Source of the DNA: an uncultured Colwellia sp. | Lineage (GTDB): Bacteria; Pseudomonadota; Gammaproteobacteria; Enterobacterales; Alteromonadaceae | Reading direction: 5' to 3' | Assembly: GCA_913058245.1 (NCBI GenBank) | Contig: CAJXQJ010000020.1 | Location: forward strand, 1 to 43,143 | DNA length: 43,143 nt | Shown: piece after piece, positions 27,483 through 35,144 of the stretch | How positions within the stretch are numbered: position 1 is the stretch's first letter | Layout of the letters: each line of letters starts with the position of its first letter | The notes under the pieces: generated by a model | What the model was told of the DNA's origin: nothing | Database searches by the model: none | Seen by the model: the letters and a program-made list of their open reading frames with translations, nothing else | Made by a program: the position numbers and the translations under genes

Positions 27483-27510
27483 ATTATAGGCAAAGAATTT
27501 TATTTGTAAA
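27483..27510 (-). promoter_or_regulatory. Strong sigma70 promoter reading leftward into the riboswitch
   Basis: On the minus strand TTTACA (27505-27510) and perfect TATAAT (27483-27488) are separated by 16 nt. Five of six -35 bases and all -10 bases match consensus. It is placed about 23 nt upstream of the aptamer, so the RNA start would fall just before the GAGCU hairpin. This is among the best promoters visible in the window, yet it has no same-strand gene in front of it. Confidence 0.75.
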
Positions 27511-27704
27511 CTTTTTTTACAATTATCATGTAAATTCAAAGCTTAATACTTTCAATAGTAAGCAAAAGCATTAGTATATTAATTGCTATATGTTTGTCTT
27601 GTATGGAATTTTTATCACTACCAGTTAAATTCGCGTGCTATTTGATGACGATAAATAAATTAAAGGTGTTTACGTTTAATGTTCAACACGGAAGTCAGTT
27701 TTAA
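27511..27704. other. AT-rich intergenic stretch before the TPR gene
   Basis: About 190 nt with no gene or clear hairpin. It should contain the promoter for the TPR gene, but several AT-rich hexamers compete and none stands out. GGAAG about 12 nt before the ATG at 27705 is a weak ribosome binding site. Confidence 0.5.
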
Positions 27705-29546
27705 ATGACGGCAATACGACAAGGCCTATTTTCACTGTTTTTAGTTATTTTCACGAGCCAAGTTAATGGAACTGAGGCTAGTAAGGAAACTCGCTTAAAG
27801 CTCAATAATTATTATGAACAAGATAAAGAGTCGCTGATTTATCAAGATGTTGTTCTGGTTGCTCAAACTGTTGTTAATAATAGAAAAATCTATAGTCGAG
27901 ATATGGTTGCTAAAGCCTTTTCTTTGTTGTCTGATATTGCCTATAACCGTGGAGATTTAGTTGCCGCGCTGCAGTTTGCACAATATGGCGGCAATATTGA
28001 TGAAACAACAGTGTTAATCCGACTTGATTTACTCCTTAAAGTGGCGCGTGGCTATTACTCACAAGGTAAATATAGTCAACTAAGAGATATCTCCCAAGAA
28101 ACTGCCTGGCTGGCAGAGCAAGTGGGTAATATGAACTACCATTTACAAGCGAGTGCCTATTCTGTAGTAGCCTATGCCTTGAGTGCTGATTACGGTTTAG
28201 CAATTAATGAGTTGAGTAAAGTTGAAAAGCTTTTAAGCCAAAATCAACACCGTGTTGAACAAATAACTTTATTGGAAACCATTGCCGAAGCACATTTCTA
28301 TTTAGCAGAATATGACAATGCCACCGAATTACTCAATAGAGTATTGACCCTGCGTATTGAGCTGGAAAAAATGAGAGGTGTTGCGCGAACTTATCACCTA
28401 TTAGCAGCGGCATATTATCAACAGAAGCAGTATGATGATGCTTATCATGCTTATTTTGAATCACAGCAGTTTGCTGCGAAATTTGGTTTGAATATTCGAA
28501 CATCTTACGCTGAACTTGGTCTTGGGGAGGTGTTATATCAACAGCAAAACTTCATACAAGCGAAAGAGCACCTAATAAGTGCTCAAGCAACTTTTGAACG
28601 TTATAACCTACCTAGAGTTAATTTAACGACACAAATTGTTTTAGCTAAAGTTTATTATGCATTAAATGAAGACCAACTAGCGATTTCGCTACTATTGGAT
28701 GCTGAAAAAACTGCAGAAAAACTGGTTTTAACACCTGAGCAAATTGCTTTGTATACGTTGTTAGCAGAGTATTATCAAACGCAAGGTGAATTTCAAAAAG
28801 CGATAGCAATGCAAACTCGTTTTATTGAATTACATCAAGGCTTTAATCATACCATTGAAGCTAAAAATGCAATGGTTTCTGCAGCTATAAATGCCAGTAA
28901 AAAAACCAAAAATTTAGCGCTAAATTTGGTAGAGCAAAGCGAATTGAGCATCCAGTTCAATGAAAAATACCGTACACAAGCGCTACAAATTAAGCTATTA
29001 GTGGCTGCATTAAGTATTATTGTGTTGCTATATATTTTGCGGCGTTTTCGACAGTATCGTGAAAAATTGCATCAAGGCTACGATGAAATCGAGTTACCAA
29101 AAAATCAATTAGCACGGCCAGTAACCACTAAGCAGTGGTATCAACAGCAATATAAAATGGCGCGTAAATATCAGTATGAAATTTCAATAGCTTATTTGGT
29201 TGTGGAAAATTGGCAGGAATTGTCATTTCACTTTAATGCAAAAATATTGGCGGATGTATATCAGGCTATTGCCGTTATTGTTAATGATAATTTGGAAGAA
29301 GAAGATTATTCAGGAGAAATTTGTGCTGGCGAATATTTGTTTTTATGCCCACATCAAGGTGAGAAAGAAACGCAAATTAAATTAACAAGGATTAAGCAGG
29401 CAATAAATACCAGATTTTTTGCCAATTTAGGTGATTATTCGGTTAAGATTAGTTTTTCAGTTGCGTCGCCCAATATTCAAGATATTGATCCGTATGTTTT
29501 TCTTTCTCGTTTAAGTGATGATACCGGCGCAGAATTTACTGAGTAG
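27705..29546 (+). CDS. TPR sensor membrane protein with degenerate GGDEF domain
   Basis: A 613-residue protein with signal sequence or anchor (residues 6-22), a periplasmic TPR region (about 60-385; for example YDNATELLNRVLTLR, YDDAYHAYFESQQFA, FIQAKEHLISAQATF), one transmembrane helix (about 429-446) and a cytoplasmic domain (about 470-605) with the spacing of a GGDEF domain. The active-site loop reads CAGEYLFLCP (CAGEY 540-544) instead of GGDEF, and no DxLTGLxNR entry motif is seen, so cyclase activity is unlikely. It may be a receptor or regulator (inference). It lies about 200 nt from the divergent GEMM-I promoter and 15 nt before the next gene. Confidence 0.85.
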   Translation: MTAIRQGLFSLFLVIFTSQVNGTEASKETRLKLNNYYEQDKESLIYQDVVLVAQTVVNNRKIYSRDMVAKAFSLLSDIAYNRGDLVAALQFAQYGGNIDETTVLIRLDLLLKVARGYYSQGKYSQLRDISQETAWLAEQVGNMNYHLQASAYSVVAYALSADYGLAINELSKVEKLLSQNQHRVEQITLLETIAEAHFYLAEYDNATELLNRVLTLRIELEKMRGVARTYHLLAAAYYQQKQYDDAYHAYFESQQFAAKFGLNIRTSYAELGLGEVLYQQQNFIQAKEHLISAQATFERYNLPRVNLTTQIVLAKVYYALNEDQLAISLLLDAEKTAEKLVLTPEQIALYTLLAEYYQTQGEFQKAIAMQTRFIELHQGFNHTIEAKNAMVSAAINASKKTKNLALNLVEQSELSIQFNEKYRTQALQIKLLVAALSIIVLLYILRRFRQYREKLHQGYDEIELPKNQLARPVTTKQWYQQQYKMARKYQYEISIAYLVVENWQELSFHFNAKILADVYQAIAVIVNDNLEEEDYSGEICAGEYLFLCPHQGEKETQIKLTRIKQAINTRFFANLGDYSVKISFSVASPNIQDIDPYVFLSRLSDDTGAEFTE

Positions 29547-29561
29547 ATTGAAGGGTAAATA

Positions 29562-30041
29562 ATGGTTTTTGTTTTAATTGTAATCGCAATATTTGTTGCC
29601 GTTAGTATCTATTTCTTCTTCAAAGCAGAGAGCTTGCAGCGTGAAGTTTTATTAATGAAGAGAGAAGTTTCAAGTGCTAAAAAAGAAAATAAGGTTTATA
29701 TAGAAACTGTAGCGATTATTGGGCAGCGTTATGAAGATATTGCCAAGAAAAAGCTTAATAGTTTGCGTGAGAATGGCAATGCAGATGCCAAGGAGCTTGA
29801 TTTAATTGCTCCTATGATTAATAACTATGCAGTGATCTTTACTGACAGTATTAATGGTAAAGGCAAATTGCAAGCGGCGGTTAAAAAGGTCTACGAAGGA
29901 TTTCAAAAAGGCTCTTATAAAAAGTTAGCTAATCATATTAGCCAATCGAGTACAGAAGTTAAACGAGCGTGGTCAAGTAATAATATCAATGGTTGCATTG
30001 TTTTAATTGAAGCATTAATGCAAAAAGATAAGCAAAAATGA
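29562..30041 (+). CDS. Small membrane-anchored coiled-coil protein, unknown function
   Basis: A 159-residue protein with one N-terminal transmembrane helix (about 2-21), a coiled coil (about 25-48) and a basic helical C-terminal part (AVKKVYEGFQKGSYKKLANHISQSS and WSSNNINGCIVLIEALM). I recognise no family. It begins 15 nt after the TPR gene and shares its transcript, ending at the terminator 30057-30083, so the two probably work together at the inner membrane. Confidence 0.8.
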   Translation: MVFVLIVIAIFVAVSIYFFFKAESLQREVLLMKREVSSAKKENKVYIETVAIIGQRYEDIAKKKLNSLRENGNADAKELDLIAPMINNYAVIFTDSINGKGKLQAAVKKVYEGFQKGSYKKLANHISQSSTEVKRAWSSNNINGCIVLIEALMQKDKQK

Positions 30042-30056
30042 TGTTTTAAAAAGCAA

Positions 30057-30083
30057 AAATCCACCGTTTGTGGTGGATTTTTT
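30057..30083 (+). terminator. Rho-independent terminator after the TPR-coiled-coil pair
   Basis: The stem AATCCACC / GGTGGATT with a short GTTTGT loop and a T run to 30083. It lies 15 nt after the stop of the upstream gene and before the convergent small gene. Confidence 0.9.
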
Positions 30084-30100
30084 GTAAACTTGGTAGTTAC

Positions 30101-30391
30101 CTAAGGACGAATAGTAATGTCGGGTGAGGTATCTATTTCACCATCATCGGTAATAGTCGCTGCGTTACTATCACATAATAGCACGGCTATATTGCCGGCT
30201 TTACTACTACGAATAAAAGCTAGGTCATAGCCAAATTGCGTTAAGCTACTGGTAGCGAATTTTTGTGCAAGTGACAGCTTATCCCATAAATTAGATTGCT
30301 CGGGTATATAATGACGTCTTTCAAGTAAAACTTCGCGTTCAAGAACTGCTTGCACAATGGCCTCTTTATTTATCTTTAAATCAAATAACAT
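30101..30391 (-). CDS. Small hypothetical protein
   Basis: A 96-residue protein counted from the ATG at 30391; a TTG at 30409 would add six residues. No signal peptide or membrane segment. The central part (HYIPEQSNLWDKLSLAQKFATSSLTQFGYDLAFIRSS) looks like a globular fold and the tail (ITDDGEIDTSPDITIRP) is acidic. No family recognised. Coding seems likely because the frame is long, uses ordinary codons and lies alone between a terminator and the tesB promoter region. Confidence 0.65.
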   Translation of the reverse strand: MLFDLKINKEAIVQAVLEREVLLERRHYIPEQSNLWDKLSLAQKFATSSLTQFGYDLAFIRSSKAGNIAVLLCDSNAATITDDGEIDTSPDITIRP

Positions 30392-30554
30392 GGTTGTTAC
30401 ATGTAGCAACTTATATTAGATATTTATCAATTACAACCTTAAATTAAATAAAATTGCCTATATATTGTTCTGGTAGACCAGATTGCAAATAAAACATTTA
30501 CTTTATAATGTCAGTTTTATTGAACTAGCCTTTATGAATTGTGCTTTTGCTCGT

Positions 30555-30560
30555 TATAAT
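30555..30560 (+). promoter_or_regulatory. Candidate -10 element for tesB
   Basis: A perfect TATAAT lies 34 nt before the tesB ATG. The matching -35 (TTATGA at 30532-30537, 17-nt spacing) is weak, so activator help or a different promoter is possible. Confidence 0.35.
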
Positions 30561-30593
30561 GTCGATAAATAATGTTAGTAATAAAGAGTATGT

Positions 30594-31451
30594 ATGAGTC
30601 AGGTATTGAATGATTTATCCGCGCTATTAAAATTGGAAGTGATAGAGCAAGGTATTTACCGTGGTGAAAGCCAAGATTTAGGTTTTCGAGCCTTGTTCGG
30701 TGGCCAAGTTATGGGGCAAGCTTTGTCTGCTGCGCAAGAGACCGTTGAAGCAACTCATCATGTTCACTCACTACATTCATATTTTTTAAGGCCTGGAGAT
30801 GCTAGTAAGCCAGTGGTCTATCAGGTGGAAAATATTCGTGATGGCCGCAGCTTTAATACTCGACGAGTTAATGCCATACAAAATGGTAAAGCAATTTTTT
30901 ATATGACAGCATCGTTTCAGCAACAAGAAACGGGATTTGATCATCAAGATACAATGCCAGAGGTTCCGGGTCCTGAAGAGCTTAAATCTTATACTGATTT
31001 TATATTTGATAATCAGTCGGCAATTCCTGAAGAAATTCGTGGTAAATTTTTATCTGAAAAACCAATAGAAATACGACCAGTAGAGCAATATAACTGGGTT
31101 AAACCAGAAAAAACAGCAGCTAAATGCCAGATGTGGATTAAGTCTAATGGTTGTTTGCCTGACGACTTACGTATTCATACTTATTTACTTGCATATACGT
31201 CTGACTTCTTATTTTTACCAACAGCACTATATGCTCATGGTTTAAGCTATTGGCAGCCAAATTTCCAATTGGCAACCATAGATCATTCAATGTGGTTTCA
31301 TCGTCCATTTCGTTTAGATGAATGGCTACTGTATAGCATAGATAGCCCGTCAGCTAGTGGTGGCCGAGGGCTAGTGAAAGGGCAAATATTTAACCGTGAA
31401 GGTTTGTTAGTAGCCTCAACAATGCAGGAAGGCGTTATGCGTCAGCGTTAG
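30594..31451 (+). CDS. tesB: Acyl-CoA thioesterase II (TesB)
   Basis: Double-hotdog thioesterase hydrolysing medium- and long-chain acyl-CoAs. 285 residues (E. coli TesB 286). Family features are YRGESQDLGFRALFGGQVMGQALSAAQETV, VHSLHSYFLRPGDASKPVVYQVENIRDGRSFNTRRVNA, and near the C-terminus LATIDHSMWFHRPFRLDEWLLYSIDSPSASGGRGL, which contains the Asp of the Asp/Thr/Gln catalytic set. The last 17 nt overlap the 3' end of the convergent mechanosensitive channel gene. Confidence 0.96.
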   Translation: MSQVLNDLSALLKLEVIEQGIYRGESQDLGFRALFGGQVMGQALSAAQETVEATHHVHSLHSYFLRPGDASKPVVYQVENIRDGRSFNTRRVNAIQNGKAIFYMTASFQQQETGFDHQDTMPEVPGPEELKSYTDFIFDNQSAIPEEIRGKFLSEKPIEIRPVEQYNWVKPEKTAAKCQMWIKSNGCLPDDLRIHTYLLAYTSDFLFLPTALYAHGLSYWQPNFQLATIDHSMWFHRPFRLDEWLLYSIDSPSASGGRGLVKGQIFNREGLLVASTMQEGVMRQR

Positions 31452-32685
31452 ACTTTTGCCAGTCATAACCACTTGGGTGTTGAAAAATACGAAGCTCAAA
31501 TAAAGGGGCTGCCGCATATAAATGATCAAATATATCAGCTTGTATTGCTTCGTAATTGACCCAATTTTTATCATTACTGAAAAAATACAACTCTAGAGGT
31601 AAACCTACTTCAGTGGCTGGCAGTTGTCTAACCATGCAAGTCATATGTTGGTGAACTTTAGCATGTTGTCGTAAATATGCGGTGATATAGGCGCGAAAAG
31701 TACCAATATTGGTAAGTTGCCGAGTATTTATAGTACTGGCGGTTATCGTAGCACTTTGCTCACTTTCATTGTTAATTTCTAATTGTTTTTGTGCCAAATA
31801 GTCAGTGATAAGTTGTACCGATTTAAGTCCCTCAATTTGTTGCTGGTTATAGAAACGAATACTGGCAACGTCAATTACAATGGCCCTTTTAATCCGTCGA
31901 CCACCAGAGTTAAACATGCCACGCCAGTTTTTAAATGAGCCACTCGTTAACGCGTAAGTAGGTACAGTGGTGATAGTATTATCAAAGTTTTTAACTTTCA
32001 CAGTATTAATACCAATCTCAAGAACGTCACCATCGGCACCATAGGTTGGTAGCTCTATCCAATCACCAGGAGCTACCATTTTATTGGCAGAAATTTGAAT
32101 GCTAGCCACTAACCCTTTGATAGTATCTTGAAATACTAATATAAGTACTGCAGTTAAGGCACCTAAACCACTGAGTAAATACAGTGGTGATCTATCTAAA
32201 ACTTGTGATATTGCGAGTATTGTCGAAACTAGGTAAACCGCAAGCTTAATGACTTGCAGTGTTGAATTTAGCGGTAAATAGCGCTCACTAGCAGTTTGTC
32301 GATATAGGCTATTAATGACATTTAAGACTGAGCTAATACTACGGGCTATTTGAAAGCAAATAGCTACTTTAGCAAAAACAATTAAACTAGTGGCTAGTAA
32401 GGTATTAAGTTCAATAAATATAGGCGTGAGAAATAATAATAGAACAAATGGAACTAATAATGCGATGCGAGAAAAAACGTGATGATCAAATAATAAATCA
32501 TCCCAAGTGTTTTTTGAGGCTGTAATAAGTTTTTGAATAATCACCAACACCTGATGTTTGGTCAGGTAAAAGCTAATACTGCATAGCAGTAAAATAATAG
32601 TGCAGCCGATTACCGCAGCGCTTAGCTCGATATAAGAACTATTAACACCTTGTTCAATTAACCATGCAGTGATTATTGCTTGCAT
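31435..32685 (-). CDS. MscS-family mechanosensitive channel, YbdG-like
   Basis: A 416-residue inner-membrane channel with about five hydrophobic segments over residues 15-190 and an MscS beta domain with VAPGDWIELPTYGADGDVLEIGINTVKVKNFDNTITTVPTYAL. Length and motifs match E. coli YbdG (415), the miniconductance-type osmotic channel. The glycine/alanine-rich pore helix is less obvious than in MscS, as in YbdG. ATG overlaps the stop of the acyltransferase gene (TAATG), so the two are translationally coupled. Confidence 0.92.
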   Translation of the reverse strand: MQAIITAWLIEQGVNSSYIELSAAVIGCTIILLLCSISFYLTKHQVLVIIQKLITASKNTWDDLLFDHHVFSRIALLVPFVLLLFLTPIFIELNTLLATSLIVFAKVAICFQIARSISSVLNVINSLYRQTASERYLPLNSTLQVIKLAVYLVSTILAISQVLDRSPLYLLSGLGALTAVLILVFQDTIKGLVASIQISANKMVAPGDWIELPTYGADGDVLEIGINTVKVKNFDNTITTVPTYALTSGSFKNWRGMFNSGGRRIKRAIVIDVASIRFYNQQQIEGLKSVQLITDYLAQKQLEINNESEQSATITASTINTRQLTNIGTFRAYITAYLRQHAKVHQHMTCMVRQLPATEVGLPLELYFFSNDKNWVNYEAIQADIFDHLYAAAPLFELRIFQHPSGYDWQKSNADA

Positions 32686-33590
32686 TACATTTCCTTGTTT
32701 GCCTTTTCTTCAAATTGCAGCATTTTTTGGTCTTTTTCAAGCCAAAGTTGGTTTACCCATTTTTGAAATTCAATTTTATAAGCACGATCATTAACGTAAT
32801 CGCCCTTGAGTGAATCGTCAATATCTTGTGTCTCAATGCAAATATTCACCTGTTTAATGCGACCGCATAAAAAATCAATAAAGTTCGGTGTGCCATCTGG
32901 ATAGTGAATGGTTACGTTAACCACTTTGCTTAAATTACCTTTCATGGCTTCTAATACAAAGCCAATACCGCCAGCTTTAGGCTTCAGTAAGCATTGAAAG
33001 GGCGAATTTTGTTTCTTATGTTTTTCATCAGTAAAACGCGTTCCCTCAATAAAATTCATCACACTAACAGGTTTGTGCTTGAATTTTTTACAGGCCTTTC
33101 TCGTCGTTTCTATGTCTTTGCCTTTTAGGTGAGGATTCTTTTTAATGAAGTGCTGGCTATAACGCTTCATAAATGGAAAGTCTAGAGCCCACCAAGCTAA
33201 CCCCAAAAGAGGCACGTAGATTAGCTCTTTTTTTAAGAAAAATTTTAGAAATGGAATTCTGCCATGTAATACACGTTGCAGAACAACAATATCTACCCAA
33301 CTTTGGTGATTACTGATCACTAAATACCAGTCTTTCATTTTTAGTTGCTCTAAACCAATAACATTCAATTTCGTTTTAGTGAATAACTTTTGATTAAAGG
33401 TGTTGAGTAATACCCAGTTGCTAGCCATTTGATCAAGCAAGTAACTAAAAAGTTTTTGCCAAAAGTTTAGCGGTACTAATGCTTTTAAAAGTGAACAAAC
33501 TAAAATAGGAATTAGCCATAATATCGTATTGGCAATATAAAGTATCAGCGATAAACAGCCGATTAAAGGGCTAGGTAAAAAATGAAACAT
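32685..33590 (-). CDS. Inner-membrane acyltransferase, YihG-like (PlsC superfamily)
   Basis: A 301-residue protein with an N-terminal hydrophobic hairpin (about 5-40) and the acyltransferase motifs NHQSWVD (His95, Asp100), the LKKELIYVPLLGLAWWALDFPFMKRYS block, FIEGTRFT near residue 178 and the C-terminal PKAGGIGFVLEAM. It aligns across its length with E. coli YihG, a lysophospholipid acyltransferase-type enzyme affecting phospholipid composition. The frame is open to a TTG at 33650, but ATG at 33590 fits homologue length. Operon with the channel gene suggests a shared envelope role. Confidence 0.9.
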   Translation of the reverse strand: MFHFLPSPLIGCLSLILYIANTILWLIPILVCSLLKALVPLNFWQKLFSYLLDQMASNWVLLNTFNQKLFTKTKLNVIGLEQLKMKDWYLVISNHQSWVDIVVLQRVLHGRIPFLKFFLKKELIYVPLLGLAWWALDFPFMKRYSQHFIKKNPHLKGKDIETTRKACKKFKHKPVSVMNFIEGTRFTDEKHKKQNSPFQCLLKPKAGGIGFVLEAMKGNLSKVVNVTIHYPDGTPNFIDFLCGRIKQVNICIETQDIDDSLKGDYVNDRAYKIEFQKWVNQLWLEKDQKMLQFEEKANKEM

Positions 33591-34014
33591 AGAGCAATAA
33601 CCAAAATCTGTAGAACCATAATCACGAACCATAATATTAATGGGTTTCAATTAGGGTTTCAGTAAAAATCGTTAAAAAATTATTTAGTATTTATTAGAGC
33701 CGGAGTATTGAATTGTGATGAAAGTCACAAAATTTACAGTTATTACAGGCTAAATTTCTATAATTTAAGCTTGAGGGCCTACAACTTGGTATTTTTATTA
33801 TCAAAGAATAGTGACCGAAAACGCATCACATTTTTATTGCATCGTGGTGTTAATCACTAAATGCCTTTTTTAGCTTAGTAAAATTGTTGATTAGTGGGGC
33901 TAATTCCATAAAGCGTTAGAAAATAGCAAACAAGTCTATATTTATTGTAAAAGTTGATTGCAAATCAACCATCTTTCAAGGCAAGCTTATTGAACATTAA
34001 ATAGAGGAGTCGTC
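33591..34014. other. Intergenic region upstream of proBA
   Basis: About 420 nt with no credible gene on either strand. It must contain divergent promoters for the yihG-like gene and proB. The only clear structure is the palindrome at 33953-33969. No terminator, repeat or RNA gene was recognised. Confidence 0.6.
33953..33969. promoter_or_regulatory. Perfect palindrome upstream of proB (possible operator)
   Basis: GTTGATT-GCA-AATCAAC, a 7-bp perfect inverted repeat with a 3-nt centre, lies 46 nt before the proB ATG. It could be a protein-binding site for a dimeric regulator, or a small hairpin in the proB leader. No T run follows, so it is not a terminator. Confidence 0.4.
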
Positions 34015-35130
34015 ATGAAGTTTAATCGTGCGGTTATTAAAGTGGGCAGTGCCTTGGTTTCTCCAGACGCCAAGGGATGTAGTGGTAAGTATTTACTTGC
34101 AATAGCTCGCTTTATTACTGAATGCCAACAAGCAGGTAAAGAAATTATTCTGGTCTCATCCGGCAGTGTTGCTGCGGGCAGAAATTTGATTACGCACGGT
34201 TCACCCAACCCCTCAATTCCAACGAAGCAAGCAATGGCGGCCGTAGGGCAAATGAAAATGATGGCTAATTGGCAACGCTTTTTTGATGTGCCATGCAGCC
34301 AGCTATTGATAACTCATGGAGATTTAAAAGATCGTCAACGCTATATTAGTATTAAAAACACCCTAAGAATACTATTAGAAAACGGTGTTATTCCCATTGT
34401 TAACGAAAATGATACCGTTGCGACTGATGAGCTGAAAGTGGGTGATAATGACAACCTCGCGGCGTTAGTTGCTTTAGTCAGTGAAGCGGATAGTTTATTT
34501 ATTTTAAGTGATGTAAATGGTGTTTATCAGCAAGATCCAAGGATAAATCCACAGGCAAAATTATTACCTGAAATTACGAAAATTGATCAATCCGTGTACG
34601 CCATGGCTGGTGCTACTAATAATCATATCGCTACTGGCGGTATGAAAACAAAAATTCAGGCGGCAGAGAAAGCGGTAGAAAATGGCATTGAAACCTTTAT
34701 TTTGAACGGTAGCAATGGTGATGTCTTTGAAAAAATTCTCCGGGGGGGAAATCCAGGCACACATTTTGTTGCTCAACAAGGTGCAATGCGTGCGCGTAAA
34801 CATTGGTTGAAACATACCTTAAAAAGTAACGGTAAGATAATGTTGGACGCAGGAGCAGTGCAGGCGTTGATAAAAAAAGGAGCTTCTTTACTGCCATCGG
34901 GAATTGTTCGTATTAGTGGTGAATTTACTGCCGGTGATTGTGTTGATCTTTATGATGCTTCTTCTGAGCAGTATATTGCTAAGGGTATAAGTCAATACAG
35001 CTATCGAGATTTACAACGTATTCAAGGTCAAAAGAGTGATGAAATAACAACTATTTTAGGTTGTTGCCCTAGCAAAGTTGCTATTCATCGAGATGATATG
35101 GTTGTGATTGAAAAATCAGAAATAAATTAG
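34015..35130 (+). CDS. proB: Glutamate 5-kinase
   Basis: First enzyme of proline synthesis, phosphorylating L-glutamate to gamma-glutamyl phosphate. 371 residues (E. coli 367). The amino-acid-kinase domain (about 1-260) has AVIKVGSALVSP, VSSGSVAAGR, VNENDTVAT and GDNDNLAALVA; a C-terminal PUA domain follows (about 278-365, SLLPSGIVRISGEFTAGDCV). A strong GAGGAG site precedes the ATG by about 6 nt. proA starts 14 nt downstream. Feedback inhibition by proline is expected for the family. Confidence 0.97.
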   Translation: MKFNRAVIKVGSALVSPDAKGCSGKYLLAIARFITECQQAGKEIILVSSGSVAAGRNLITHGSPNPSIPTKQAMAAVGQMKMMANWQRFFDVPCSQLLITHGDLKDRQRYISIKNTLRILLENGVIPIVNENDTVATDELKVGDNDNLAALVALVSEADSLFILSDVNGVYQQDPRINPQAKLLPEITKIDQSVYAMAGATNNHIATGGMKTKIQAAEKAVENGIETFILNGSNGDVFEKILRGGNPGTHFVAQQGAMRARKHWLKHTLKSNGKIMLDAGAVQALIKKGASLLPSGIVRISGEFTAGDCVDLYDASSEQYIAKGISQYSYRDLQRIQGQKSDEITTILGCCPSKVAIHRDDMVVIEKSEIN

Positions 35131-35144
35131 CAGAGTAAGAAGTT

